Positions 8,789 to 17,640 of a stretch of 64,000 nt of DNA are shown here, in pieces. Both the position numbers and the translations under genes were made by a program. How positions within the stretch are numbered: the stretch's first letter is position 1; each line of letters opens with the position of its first letter. The DNA is from Actinoplanes sichuanensis (GTDB taxonomy: Bacteria > Actinomycetota > Actinomycetes > Mycobacteriales > Micromonosporaceae): NCBI RefSeq assembly GCF_033097365.1, contig NZ_AP028461.1:3224001-3288000 (forward strand). The letters run 5' to 3'. Under the pieces are notes generated by a model. It was not told the DNA's origin. It ran no database searches and saw only the letters and a program-made list of their open reading frames with translations.

Positions 8789-10650
8789 GACTCACCGTGG
8801 GGCAGGCCGTCGTGCGGTTCCTGGCCGCGCAGCACACCGAGCGTGACGGCGTCGAGCACCGGCTGATCGAGGGCTGGTTCGGCATCTTCGGCCACGGCAA
8901 CGTCGCCGGTCTCGGCCAGGCGCTGCTGGAGGCCGAGCTGACCGACCCGGACGCGGTCGCCTACCGGCAGGGCCGCAACGAGCAGGGCATGGTGCACGCG
9001 GCCGCCGGGTTCGCCCGGATGCGTAACCGGATGTCGACGCTGGCGTGCACCACCTCGATCGGGCCGGGTGCCACCAACATGGTCACCGGCGCCGCCCTGG
9101 CCACCGTCAACCGGCTGCCGGTCCTGCTGCTGCCGGGTGACGTGTTCGCCACCCGGGTCGCCAACCCGGTGCTGCAGGAACTGGAGGACCCGCGCGGTTT
9201 CGACGTCAGCGTCAACGACACGCTGCGGCCGGTGTCGCGCTTCTACGACCGGATCTGGCGGGCCCAGCAGCTGCCTTCGGCGCTGCTCGGCGCGATGCGG
9301 GTCCTCACCGACCCGGCCGAGACCGGCGCGGTCACCCTGGCGTTGCCGCAGGACGTGCAGGCCGAGGCGTACGACTTCCCGGACCCGTTGTTCCGCAAGC
9401 GGGTCTGGCACGTGCCGCGCACCCTCCCGGAACCGGGCGCCCTGGCCCGTGCGGTCGCGCTCATCCGCACCGCGCAGCGCCCGTTGATCGTCGCCGGTGG
9501 CGGCGTGATCTACTCGGAGGCGACCGAGGCGCTGCGGGCCCTCGCCGAGGCGACCGGCATCCCGGTCGCCGAGACGCAGGCGGGCAAGGGCTCGATGCGG
9601 TACGACCACCCGCTCGCGCTCGGAGCGGTGGGCGCCACCGGAACCGTGGCCGCGAACGAGTTCGCCCGCGACGCCGACGTGGTGATCGGCATCGGCACCC
9701 GCTGGAGCGACTTCACCACCGCGTCACGCAGCGCGTTCGCGGACTCGACGGTCCGCTTCGTTAACGTAAACATCGCGTCCTTCGATGCGGCGAAACACTC
9801 GGGCGAGGCCGTGGTCGCCGACGCCCGGGCCGCGCTGGAGGCGTTGATCGATGCCCTGGCCGGCTACCGGACCGCACCCGGCTACCAGGAGCGGGCCCGG
9901 GACCGGGCGCAGGCCTGGGACGCGACCGTGGAACGCGCCTACCACCTGGGCAACCAGCCGCTCCCGGCCCAGACCGAGGTGATCGGCGCCGTCAACGAGG
10001 CCGCCGGCCCCCGCGACGTGGTCGTCTGCGCCGCCGGTTCGATGCCCGGTGACCTGCACAAACTGTGGCGCACCAGAGACCCGAAGGGCTACCACGTCGA
10101 GTACGGCTTCTCCTGCATGGGCTACGAGATCGCCGGTGGGCTGGGCGTGAAACTCGCGGCCCCGGACCGGGAGGTCTTCGTCCTGGTCGGCGACGGCTCC
10201 TACCTGATGATGGCGCAGGAGCTCGTCACCGCCGTACAGGAGCAGGTGAAGTTGATCGTGGTCCTCGTGCAGAACCACGGTTATGCCTCGATCGGGCGGC
10301 TCTCCGCCTCGGTCGGCGCCCAGCGGTTCGGCACCGCCTACCGCTACCGCGACCAGGACGGACGTCTCGGCGGCGGCACACTGCCGGTGGATCTGGCGAC
10401 CAACGCGGCGAGTCTCGGCGCGACCGTCTTCCGGGCCGGCACCGTCGACGAGCTGCGCCAGGCGCTGGCCAAGGCACGCGAGACCGACGGCGTCACGGTC
10501 GTGCACGTCGACACCGACCCGATGGTCGACTCGCCGGGCAGTGAGTCCTGGTGGGACGTCCCGGTCGCCGAGGTCTCCGGCCTGGAGACCGTCCGGGCGG
10601 CGCATGAGCAGTATCTCGACGGCAAGCGCGGACAGCGCGACTACCTGTAG
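8785..10650 (+). CDS. iolD: 3D-(3,5/4)-trihydroxycyclohexane-1,2-dione hydrolase (IolD)
   Basis: A 621-residue thiamine-diphosphate enzyme that opens the ring of the trione to give 5-deoxy-glucuronate. The N-terminal pyrimidine domain holds the catalytic Glu in YRQGRNEQGMVHAAAGFAR. The central domain has the usual PLIVAGGGVIYSEA. The C-terminal domain has the ThDP/Mg motif beginning VGDGSY (Asp about 470) and ending QNHGY. The length is as expected for IolD. The ATG lies in an ATGA overlap with iolB and has AGGAGG just upstream. Confidence 0.94.
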   Translation: MRLTVGQAVVRFLAAQHTERDGVEHRLIEGWFGIFGHGNVAGLGQALLEAELTDPDAVAYRQGRNEQGMVHAAAGFARMRNRMSTLACTTSIGPGATNMVTGAALATVNRLPVLLLPGDVFATRVANPVLQELEDPRGFDVSVNDTLRPVSRFYDRIWRAQQLPSALLGAMRVLTDPAETGAVTLALPQDVQAEAYDFPDPLFRKRVWHVPRTLPEPGALARAVALIRTAQRPLIVAGGGVIYSEATEALRALAEATGIPVAETQAGKGSMRYDHPLALGAVGATGTVAANEFARDADVVIGIGTRWSDFTTASRSAFADSTVRFVNVNIASFDAAKHSGEAVVADARAALEALIDALAGYRTAPGYQERARDRAQAWDATVERAYHLGNQPLPAQTEVIGAVNEAAGPRDVVVCAAGSMPGDLHKLWRTRDPKGYHVEYGFSCMGYEIAGGLGVKLAAPDREVFVLVGDGSYLMMAQELVTAVQEQVKLIVVLVQNHGYASIGRLSASVGAQRFGTAYRYRDQDGRLGGGTLPVDLATNAASLGATVFRAGTVDELRQALAKARETDGVTVVHVDTDPMVDSPGSESWWDVPVAEVSGLETVRAAHEQYLDGKRGQRDYL

Positions 10651-10664
10651 AAGGAGGGGACATC

Positions 10665-11543
10665 TTGACCGGCTTCGCGGAACGCATCGGCGGCGCGCCG
10701 ATCTCCTGGGGCGTCTGTGAGGCGCCCGGCTGGGGACTGGAACTCCCCGCCGACCGGGTGCTCGCCGAGATGGGCGGGCTGGGGCTGCGCGCCACCGAAC
10801 TCGGCCCGACCGGCTACCTGGGCAAGACCGCGGCGGACGTCCGGGTCACCCTGGACCGGCACGGCTTCTCCCTCATCGGCGGGTTCCTGCCGGTGCCGAT
10901 GCACGTGGTGACCGACGCCGACCTGGCCGAGGCCGCCGACGCGATGGACACCCTGGCCGCCGCCGGTGCCGAGGTGGTGGTGCTGGCCGCCCGCTCCGGT
11001 GACGGCAGCTACGACCACAAGGTGCACCTGAGCGACGACGAGTGGCAGACCCTGTTCGCCACCCTGGAGACCCTGCAGGAGATGGCCCGCGACCGGGGTC
11101 TCCGGCCGAGCCTGCACCCGCACGTCGGCACCGCGGTCGAGTCACGGGAGGCGGTGCTGCGCGTGCTCGACGGCAGTGACGTGCCGATCTGCCTGGACAC
11201 CGGCCACCTGCTGATCGGCGGCATGCAGCCGGCCGAACTGCTGGAGCTCGCCGCGAACCGGATCACCCACGTGCACCTCAAGGACGTCGACCTGGAGGTG
11301 TCCGCCACGGTGCAGGACGGCTCCCGCGCCTACATCGACGGTGTCCGGGCCGGGCTGTACACCCCGCTCGGTTCCGGTGACGTCGACATCCCGGGCATCG
11401 TCCGGGCCCTGGAGAACGCCGGATACACCGGCTGGTACGTGCTCGAACAGGACTGCGCGCTGGCCGCCACGCCCGCCGACGGCGAAGGGCCGATCGGCGA
11501 CGCCCGCCGCAGCCTGGCCTTCCTCACCGAGGTGGCTCGGTGA
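10665..11543 (+). CDS. iolE: Inosose dehydratase (IolE)
   Basis: A 292-residue xylose-isomerase-like TIM barrel. It converts 2-keto-myo-inositol to the trione used by IolD. Family features include ISWGVCEAPGWG at the N-terminus and metal-ligand segments SLHPHVGT, CLDTGHL and THVHLKDVD. The start is a TTG at 10665 with AAGGAGG nearby, 14 bp after iolD. Its last residues (SLAFLTEVAR) and their DNA are partly duplicated just downstream. Confidence 0.92.
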   Translation: MTGFAERIGGAPISWGVCEAPGWGLELPADRVLAEMGGLGLRATELGPTGYLGKTAADVRVTLDRHGFSLIGGFLPVPMHVVTDADLAEAADAMDTLAAAGAEVVVLAARSGDGSYDHKVHLSDDEWQTLFATLETLQEMARDRGLRPSLHPHVGTAVESREAVLRVLDGSDVPICLDTGHLLIGGMQPAELLELAANRITHVHLKDVDLEVSATVQDGSRAYIDGVRAGLYTPLGSGDVDIPGIVRALENAGYTGWYVLEQDCALAATPADGEGPIGDARRSLAFLTEVAR

Positions 11544-11617
11544 CGACGCCGGTTTCTCGTTCGGCGGCGGCGCTGCGGACGCTCGACTTTCTTTCGGAGG
11601 TGGCTCGGTGACGACGC
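11529..11617 (+). repeat. Partial tandem duplication of the iolE 3' end before iolG
   Basis: A 21-base block covering the end of iolE and its stop (11529-11549) recurs exactly at 11597-11617, 68 bp later. Starting at the GTG that overlaps the iolE stop (11540), the frame reads 23 codons ending TLDFLSEVAR and then a stop, closely matching the real iolE end SLAFLTEVAR. A copied 3' end with its overlapping GTG therefore now lies between iolE and iolG. The second GTG (11608) is the usable iolG start. The first half of the spacer is diverged, so the event is not recent. Confidence 0.8.
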
Positions 11618-12657
11618 TTGTTGAGCCCGGGCGTGTCCCGGCCGGGACCGGGGGACCGACGGTGAAACGGATCGGGATCATCGGCACCGGCATCATGGGC
11701 GCCGACCATGCCCGCCTGCTCACCTCGGCGGTCTCCGGGGCGGCCGTCGGCGGGGTCTTCGACCTCGACACCGACCGGGCCCGCGGGGTGGCCGAGTCCA
11801 GCGGCGGCGCGAAGGTGTTCACCGACCCGTACGCGCTGATCAACGACGACGACATCGACGCCGTCCTGATCGCGTCCTCGGACGCCACCCACGAGGACTA
11901 CGTGCTCGCGTGTGTGGCCGCCGGCAAGCCGGTGCTCTGCGAGAAACCCCTCGCACCGACGGTCGACGGCTGCGCCCGGATCCTCGAGGCCGAGACCGCG
12001 TACGGCAGCCGGCTGATCACGGTCGGGTTCATGCGCCGCTTCGACCCCGGCTACACCGACCTGAAGGCGCTGCTCGCGACCGGCGAGATCGGCGCCCCGC
12101 TGATGCTGCACAACGTGCACCGCAACCCGGCCGCCGTGCCCGGCATGCCCAGCGCCAACCTGATCACCAACTCGGCGGTCCACGAACTGGACATCACCCG
12201 CTGGCTGTTCGACTCCGAGATCACCGAGGTCGCCGTGCACACCCCACGGCCGACCGGGAACTCCGGCGGCACCCGTGACCCGCAGTTGCTGATCCTCACC
12301 ACCGCGTCCGGGGTGCTCTCCGACGTGGAGATCTTCGTCAACGCCCGGTACGGCTACGAGGTCCGCTGCGAACTCGTCGCCGAGACCGGCACGGTGACCC
12401 TGGACGCCCCGCCGCCCACCTCGGTACGCCGTTCCGGACTACACGCCCGCGAACTTCCGGCCGACTGGCGGCCCCGTTTCGCCGAGGCGTACCGCCTGGA
12501 ATTGCAGGACTGGATCGACGGAACCGGCCGGGGCGCCACGGCGTGGGACGGATTCGCCGCCACGTTCGTCGCACAGGCGTGTGTGAACGCACTGGAAAGC
12601 GGAGAACGTTATACCGTCGAGATGCCGGCGATACCCGGGCTATACCGTCGGCAGTAA
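11608..12657 (+). CDS. iolG: Inositol 2-dehydrogenase, Gfo/Idh/MocA family (IolG-type)
   Basis: A 349-residue NAD(P)-dependent oxidoreductase. The Rossmann motif is GIIGTGIMGADHARLL, the typical EKPLAPT loop follows, and the active site region reads NSAVHELDITRWLFDSE, in which His and Asp are the usual catalytic pair. In this operon it should oxidise myo-inositol (or an isomer) to the inosose used by IolE. GTG at 11608 follows GGAGG; a GTG at 11662, directly before KRIGIIG, would give the more standard length (about 331). The toroid-like gene starts three bases after its stop. Confidence 0.87.
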   Translation: MTTLVEPGRVPAGTGGPTVKRIGIIGTGIMGADHARLLTSAVSGAAVGGVFDLDTDRARGVAESSGGAKVFTDPYALINDDDIDAVLIASSDATHEDYVLACVAAGKPVLCEKPLAPTVDGCARILEAETAYGSRLITVGFMRRFDPGYTDLKALLATGEIGAPLMLHNVHRNPAAVPGMPSANLITNSAVHELDITRWLFDSEITEVAVHTPRPTGNSGGTRDPQLLILTTASGVLSDVEIFVNARYGYEVRCELVAETGTVTLDAPPPTSVRRSGLHARELPADWRPRFAEAYRLELQDWIDGTGRGATAWDGFAATFVAQACVNALESGERYTVEMPAIPGLYRRQ

Positions 12658-12660
12658 AGA

Positions 12661-14379
12661 GTGGGTGCCATTTCTGCGCGTGTTTCTGAAAGTGATGCGG
12701 TGACCGATTCTGATCTGGACTTCGCCGGTCGGGTGCGTAGTGCTCTGGACCGAGAGGTCCGCGACATCGGCGCCGAGTCCGGTGAGCTGTGGCGGCGCCT
12801 CCAGCATCGGCGGCTGGCCGAGCGGATCAAGGCGCTCGCCGCGGCCTGGCACCTGACCGGCGACCCCGGGGTGCTCGCGCCGATCGGCCCGCTCACCGGG
12901 CTGCTGCGGGAGCGGCAGAATCCGAGCGGCCTGTTCCGGGGCGGCGACAACGTCGACTCGCCACCGGACTCCGCGTTCAGCGTCAACGATCTCGCCGACG
13001 CGGCCCGCCTGCTGGCCGGCGCCGGCGAACGGGCCGGCCTGCTGGAACTGCTCGACTCGATGACCCCGGCCCTGCTCAGGGGCGGGGTGCACACCCCCAA
13101 CCATCGGTGGGAACTGTCCGCCGCCCTGGCCCGCCTGCACCGGCTCGACCCGCGGCCGGAGATCGCCGCCCGGGTCGCCCAGTGGTTGGCCGAGGGCGTC
13201 GACATCGAGGACGGGCTGTACTCGGAACGCAGCGCCAACTACGCGGCCGCCGTCTCGAACCCGTCCCTACTGGTCGTCGCCGACGTCTTCGACCGGCCGG
13301 ACCTGCTGGACGCGGTCGAGGCCAACCTGACCGCCACCCTCGATCTGCTGCTGCCCGACGCAACGGTGGAGACCGTCCTGTCCCGACGGCAGGACCAGCG
13401 GCGACCGATGCCGTTGCGGATCTTCCTGCTGCCGCTGCGGGTGATGGCGATCCGGCGTGATCGCGGTGACCTGGCCTGGGCCGCCGGGATCGCCCTGGAG
13501 CAGGGCATCGACTCCCCGGCGAGCGCCGTCGCGGACCCGATCACGGGCCGCCGGCTGCCCCCGGCCGTGCCGCCGCCGACACCCCGGCAGCGACATTTCG
13601 CCGCCGCCGGAACCCTGGTGGCGCACGGTCCGGACACCGCCGCCGTGGTGTTCGGCGGGTCCGACTACGGTCGGCACCGGCGGATCCGCTCCGGTCTGGC
13701 CAACTCGCCGACCCTGCTCCGCCTGCACGCCGGCGACACGGTCCTGGAGAGCGTCCGCCTGTCCCGCACGTTCTTCGGCCTGGGCCCGTTCCGGGCGGAC
13801 ACCCTCACCGTCGGGCCGGGCCCCGTCGCGACCCTGACCGAGACCGTGTCGGCGGCCTACTACCAGCCGCTACCCGGCGACGGTACGGGCCGTTACGCGG
13901 TCACCGACGACGGCCGTTTCAGCGCCGCCATGGACTTCGCGCACCGCCCCCGCGACGAGGTCACGCTCACGACCCGGATCGACGTGACGCTACCTCCGGC
14001 CGGTCCCGGGAGCGGTGAGACCGCCCCCGAGTCGGCTCGGGGAGCCGGCCGGGACGTGGCCGGGCTGGACGTCGAGGTCGGCGGGGCGGCCGTGGACTGG
14101 GCGCTGGAACTGGCGTTTCGGCCCGGCGGCACGATGACCGGCGCCCGGCCGCTGGGCGGCGACCGATGGCATCTGGAGTCGGGCACGGCCACCTACGGCG
14201 GACTCGACGTGACAGTCGTGGAGGCGGCCGAGACCGCCTCCGAGTCCGAGCCGGCCTATCACCCGGGTGAGGACTACGAATTCCTCGGCGGGTCCGACGC
14301 GGCCGATGGTGTCCGGCTCTACGTGACCGGAAAAGCCCCATCGAGGCTGCGTCTGCGCATCACCACCCAGGTCGTTTAG
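12661..14379 (+). CDS. Unrecognised 572-residue protein, toroid-plus-beta-sandwich type
   Basis: Last gene of the inositol operon. There is no signal peptide or membrane segment. The first 300 residues are leucine-rich helices with GLYSERSANYAAAVSNPSLL at about 188, reminiscent of the alpha/alpha toroid of heparinase-type lyases. The rest (about 310-570) is beta-rich with TLTETVSAAYYQPLP and ends in VRLYVTGKAPSRLRLRI. The fold comparison with polysaccharide lyases is an impression, not an alignment, and no catalytic residues can be named. A GTG at 12661 sits three bases after the iolG stop; another GTG at 12700 is possible. Co-transcription suggests a glycoside or uronate linked to inositol breakdown. 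Confidence 0.7.
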   Translation: MGAISARVSESDAVTDSDLDFAGRVRSALDREVRDIGAESGELWRRLQHRRLAERIKALAAAWHLTGDPGVLAPIGPLTGLLRERQNPSGLFRGGDNVDSPPDSAFSVNDLADAARLLAGAGERAGLLELLDSMTPALLRGGVHTPNHRWELSAALARLHRLDPRPEIAARVAQWLAEGVDIEDGLYSERSANYAAAVSNPSLLVVADVFDRPDLLDAVEANLTATLDLLLPDATVETVLSRRQDQRRPMPLRIFLLPLRVMAIRRDRGDLAWAAGIALEQGIDSPASAVADPITGRRLPPAVPPPTPRQRHFAAAGTLVAHGPDTAAVVFGGSDYGRHRRIRSGLANSPTLLRLHAGDTVLESVRLSRTFFGLGPFRADTLTVGPGPVATLTETVSAAYYQPLPGDGTGRYAVTDDGRFSAAMDFAHRPRDEVTLTTRIDVTLPPAGPGSGETAPESARGAGRDVAGLDVEVGGAAVDWALELAFRPGGTMTGARPLGGDRWHLESGTATYGGLDVTVVEAAETASESEPAYHPGEDYEFLGGSDAADGVRLYVTGKAPSRLRLRITTQVV

Positions 14380-14452
14380 GAAACTGTACAGAAGTACGAC
14401 CTGAACGATCCACCCACGTCGATAAAAAAGCATCCTGTGAATTAACATGTCG

Positions 14453-14481
14453 TTGACGCGGTAAGCGCTTTCCTCTAACGT
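14453..14481 (+). promoter_or_regulatory. Promoter of the ABC importer operon with a LacI-type operator in its spacer
   Basis: TTGACG (14453-14458) and TAACGT (14476-14481) are separated by 17 bases. Exactly between them sits GGTAAGCGCTTTCC (14460-14473), centred on AGCGCT. Its complement GGAAAGCGCTTACC matches the operators upstream of the secreted enzyme genes at 49.6, 51.7 and 54.8 kb at ten consecutive bases. The position predicts repression by a LacI regulator. Downstream, the leader carries GAAGA four times at 11-12 base intervals (14494, 14505, 14516, 14528). Confidence 0.75.
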
Positions 14482-14553
14482 CCGTCGCCACGGGAAGAGC
14501 ACCGGAAGACCGCGAGAAGAACCACCAGAAGACATTTCATCGAGGAGATAGTC

Positions 14554-15831
14554 ATGGGCATTTCGGCATCCGCTCGGAAGGGGTGGCTGGCCGCGAGCGT
14601 CGTCGGCGCCCTCGTCCTCGGCGCCTGCTCGTCCGGCTCCAGCGGAGACGGCGACCCGAAGAGCATCACCTTCTGGTTCTCCACCTCGGCCCAGGACCAG
14701 GGCTACACCGACCTGGCCAAGGAGTTCGAGGCCAAGGAGGGCATCAAGGTCGAGATCGTCAACGTCCCCTACGACGGCTACCAGGACAAGCTGAGCCAGG
14801 CGGCCCAGGCCAACGCCCTGCCGGACACCGCCAGCGTGCCGTCGCTCGACCCGCTCTGGGTCAACCAGCTCCAGGACCTCTCCAGCATCGCGAACGCCGA
14901 AGCCAACAAGATCAACAAGAACCTGGTCACCGCCGACGGTGACAAGGTCCTGTCGATCCCCTCGGACGTCACCGCGGCCGGGCTCTACATCAACAAGAGC
15001 CTGTTCGAGAAGGCCGGCGTGTCCTACCCGACCGACCCGGCGCAGACCTGGACCTGGACCGACTTCCTCGCCGCCGCCACCAAGGTCCGCGAGGCCACCA
15101 ACGCCAAGTACGACCTGGTCTACGACAACTCGGCGGCCCGCATCCGCGGCTGGATCTACACCCACGGCGGCACCGGCTTCCAGCTCGGCGCGGACGGTAA
15201 GTTCGCCACCCCGGACGCCGCCACCGTGACGGCGCTGACCGAGTTCGCGAAGATCAACGACGACAAGGTGATGCCCAAGTCGGTCTGGACCTCCGGCCAG
15301 GACCCCAACGCCCTGTTCAAGAGCGGCCAGGTCGTCGCCTACTACTCGGGTGTCTGGCAGGTCGCCGACTTCGCCGACAGCATCACCGACTTCGAGTGGG
15401 CCAGCGTCCCCAGCCCGGCCCAGCCGACCCACGCCACCGACATCAACCTCGGCGGCAAGATGGTCGCCTTCAACAACGGTGACAAGGCCGAGGCCGCCAA
15501 GAAGTGGATCGACTTCGTCTTCCAGCCGGCCAACTACACCAAGCTGGCGCAGACCAACGGCTACCTCCCCATCGAGACCGGGCTGACGCTGACCTACCCG
15601 TTCGAGAAGAAGGCCGCCCAGGACGCGTTCGCCCTGTACATCAAGGAGATGGAGCTCGCCGACCCGATCTCCAGCTCCGGCCAGGCCAACCAGACCAAGC
15701 TGCTGCTGGCCAAGCAGAAGGTCGAGGACGCGCTGATCAAGACCGAGCTGGCCAAGCTGGTCAACGGTGAGCAGGACGCGCAGAAGACCGTGGACGCCAT
15801 CGTCACCGGCCTGAACGACCAGATCAAGTAG
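14554..15831 (+). CDS. Sugar ABC transporter substrate-binding lipoprotein (CUT1)
   Basis: A 425-residue extracellular solute-binding protein of family 1. The lipobox is LGAC with lipidated Cys25. The body starts ITFWFSTSAQDQGYTDLAKE and includes the typical AYYSGVWQVADF and INLGGKMVAFNNGD segments. It would capture an oligosaccharide outside the membrane and deliver it to the two permeases encoded next. The likely substrate is a mannose-containing glycan fragment, inferred from the GH38 gene in the operon. ATG at 14554 follows GAGGAG. The gene is separated from the permeases by a strong hairpin, a usual device for making more binding protein than permease. Confidence 0.93.
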   Translation: MGISASARKGWLAASVVGALVLGACSSGSSGDGDPKSITFWFSTSAQDQGYTDLAKEFEAKEGIKVEIVNVPYDGYQDKLSQAAQANALPDTASVPSLDPLWVNQLQDLSSIANAEANKINKNLVTADGDKVLSIPSDVTAAGLYINKSLFEKAGVSYPTDPAQTWTWTDFLAAATKVREATNAKYDLVYDNSAARIRGWIYTHGGTGFQLGADGKFATPDAATVTALTEFAKINDDKVMPKSVWTSGQDPNALFKSGQVVAYYSGVWQVADFADSITDFEWASVPSPAQPTHATDINLGGKMVAFNNGDKAEAAKKWIDFVFQPANYTKLAQTNGYLPIETGLTLTYPFEKKAAQDAFALYIKEMELADPISSSGQANQTKLLLAKQKVEDALIKTELAKLVNGEQDAQKTVDAIVTGLNDQIK

Positions 15832-15843
15832 GGGACCGCGACG

Positions 15844-15873
15844 GGTGGGCCCGCCGACCACGGCGGGCCCACC
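15844..15873 (+). terminator. Intercistronic hairpin after the binding-protein gene
   Basis: A perfect 13 bp stem (15844-15856 paired with 15861-15873, core GTGGGCCCGCCG) with a four-base loop lies between the binding-protein gene and the first permease. There is no U-run. It is best read as a partial terminator or 3' stabiliser that sets the ratio of binding protein to permease mRNA. Confidence 0.75.
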
Positions 15874-15896
15874 TCGCTGGGGAAAGAGGAGTGACC

Positions 15897-16787
15897 ATGG
15901 TCTTCAGCGCCAGCCGGCGCCGGCACAACAGCTACACCCTTGCTCCACTGATCCTGATCTCGGTCAACGTCCTGCTCTTCCTGACGTTCTTCGTCTGGCC
16001 CGCCATCATCGGCCTGGCCTACTCCTTCACCAGCTACACCGGTGTCGGCGACGCACCCTGGGTCGGCCTGGAGAACTACCAGGAGCTGATCGGCGACGCC
16101 GACTTCTACGCGGCCCTGTGGCGGACCCTGATCTACACCGCCTGCGTCGTCCCGCTGATGTTCGTGATGTCGCTCGGCATCGCCTACCTGCTGGTCAGCC
16201 CGTACGCCAAGGGCAAGCCGGTGGCCCGGGTGATCTTCTTCCTGCCCTGGCTGATCTCGCCGATCATCGCCGGTGTCATCTGGCGCTGGCTGTTCGGGGA
16301 GAACTTCGGCCTGGTCAACTTCGTGATCACCGAGCTCGGCGGCGACCCGGTCTCCTGGCAGTCCAACGGCGACCTGTCCCTGATGATCGTCGTCATCGTG
16401 GCCACCTGGGCCGGCACCGCGTTCAACATGTTGCTGTTCATCGCGGCACTGAAGAACGTGCCGGTCTCCTACTACGAGGCCGCCGACCTGGACGGCGCGA
16501 ACGCCTGGCAGAAGTTCCGGAAGATCACCCTGCCCGCCATCGCGCCCACCTCGTTCATCGTCATGCTGCTCAGCACCCTGCACGCGATGAAGGAGTACAC
16601 CTACTTCGTCGCGGTCAACGACGGCGGGCCGGGCACCGAGAACAACCTGATCGTCCAGTACATCTACGAGACCGGCTTCAAACGGGCCCAGATCGGCTAC
16701 GCGAGCGCGGCGTCGTTCGTACTCCTGCTGATCCTGGTGATCGTCGCCGTCCTCCAACTGATCGCCAGCCGCCGGAAGGGATCCTGA
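15897..16787 (+). CDS. Sugar ABC transporter permease, MalF/UgpA type
   Basis: A 296-residue inner-membrane protein with six predicted helices. The EAA loop EAADLDGANAWQKFRKITLP sits at about residues 198-217, where it docks the ATPase. The N-terminus (RRRHNSYTLAPLILISVNVLLFL) is typical of the MalF-like partner. No ATPase gene is present in the operon, so a shared MsiK-type ATPase encoded elsewhere is expected, as in other actinomycete CUT1 importers. ATG at 15897 has AGAGGAG five bases before it. Confidence 0.92.
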   Translation: MVFSASRRRHNSYTLAPLILISVNVLLFLTFFVWPAIIGLAYSFTSYTGVGDAPWVGLENYQELIGDADFYAALWRTLIYTACVVPLMFVMSLGIAYLLVSPYAKGKPVARVIFFLPWLISPIIAGVIWRWLFGENFGLVNFVITELGGDPVSWQSNGDLSLMIVVIVATWAGTAFNMLLFIAALKNVPVSYYEAADLDGANAWQKFRKITLPAIAPTSFIVMLLSTLHAMKEYTYFVAVNDGGPGTENNLIVQYIYETGFKRAQIGYASAASFVLLLILVIVAVLQLIASRRKGS

Positions 16788-16788
16788 G

Positions 16789-17631
16789 ATGGCCGCCTCC
16801 CGCAGCAGGACCGGCGACCTGCCGAAGAAGATCGGTTCCAGCGCGATCATGTGGCTGCTGGCCGTCTTCTACGGCTTCCCGCTGCTCTGGTTCGTGGTCA
16901 GCTCGTTCAAACCGGGCGGCGAGCTGTTCTCGTACCCGCTGACGTTCTGGCCGAAGAATCCGACGCTGGAGGGCTACAGCGAAGCCTGGACCAGCTTCGA
17001 CTTCCCCGGCTACCTGGTCAACACGATGATCGTGGCGATCGCGGCCACCCTGCTCACCATCATGGTCAGCGCCGCCTGCGGGTACGCCCTGGCCAAGTAC
17101 GGCAACTGGTGGCTGAAGGTCTTCGCCGGCTGCATCCTGGCCACCACCATGCTGCCGACCGAGACGATCCTGGCCCCGCTGTTCCTGGTGGTCCGCAACC
17201 TCGGCCTCTACAACAGCCTGTCCGGTGTGGTGGTGCCCGCAGTGATCACCGCGACCGGCACGTTCATGTTCCGCCAGTTCTTCGTCACGGTTCCCAACGA
17301 CCTGCTCGAAGCCGCCCGCATCGACGGCTCCAGCGAGCTGTCCACCTTCTTCCGGATCATGCTGCCACTGTCCCGGCCGATCATCCTGACCCTGGCGATC
17401 TTCTCGTTCCAGTGGCGCTGGAACGAGTACCTGTGGCCGCTGATCATCCTCAACGAGCCCAGCCAGTTCACCCTGCAGATCGGCATCGCCGGCATCGTCG
17501 GCGCCAACAACGTGAACTGGTCGATCCTGATCAGCGCCTCCGTCCTCTCCATGGTTCCGCTGGTCGCCATCTACCTGGTCTTCCAGAAGTACGTGATGAA
17601 CGCAGACATCAACGCCGGCCTCAAAGACTGA
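16789..17631 (+). CDS. Sugar ABC transporter permease, MalG type
   Basis: A 280-residue inner-membrane protein, the second permease of the importer. It begins with the first helix IMWLLAVFYGFPLLWFVVSSF and carries the EAA motif EAARIDGSSELSTFFRIMLP at about residues 179-198. It starts one base after the stop of the MalF-type gene, so the two are made together. Its last residues, FQKYVMNADINAGLKD, match the usual MalG-type end. Confidence 0.93.
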   Translation: MAASRSRTGDLPKKIGSSAIMWLLAVFYGFPLLWFVVSSFKPGGELFSYPLTFWPKNPTLEGYSEAWTSFDFPGYLVNTMIVAIAATLLTIMVSAACGYALAKYGNWWLKVFAGCILATTMLPTETILAPLFLVVRNLGLYNSLSGVVVPAVITATGTFMFRQFFVTVPNDLLEAARIDGSSELSTFFRIMLPLSRPIILTLAIFSFQWRWNEYLWPLIILNEPSQFTLQIGIAGIVGANNVNWSILISASVLSMVPLVAIYLVFQKYVMNADINAGLKD

Positions 17632-17640
17632 GGAATCCAG

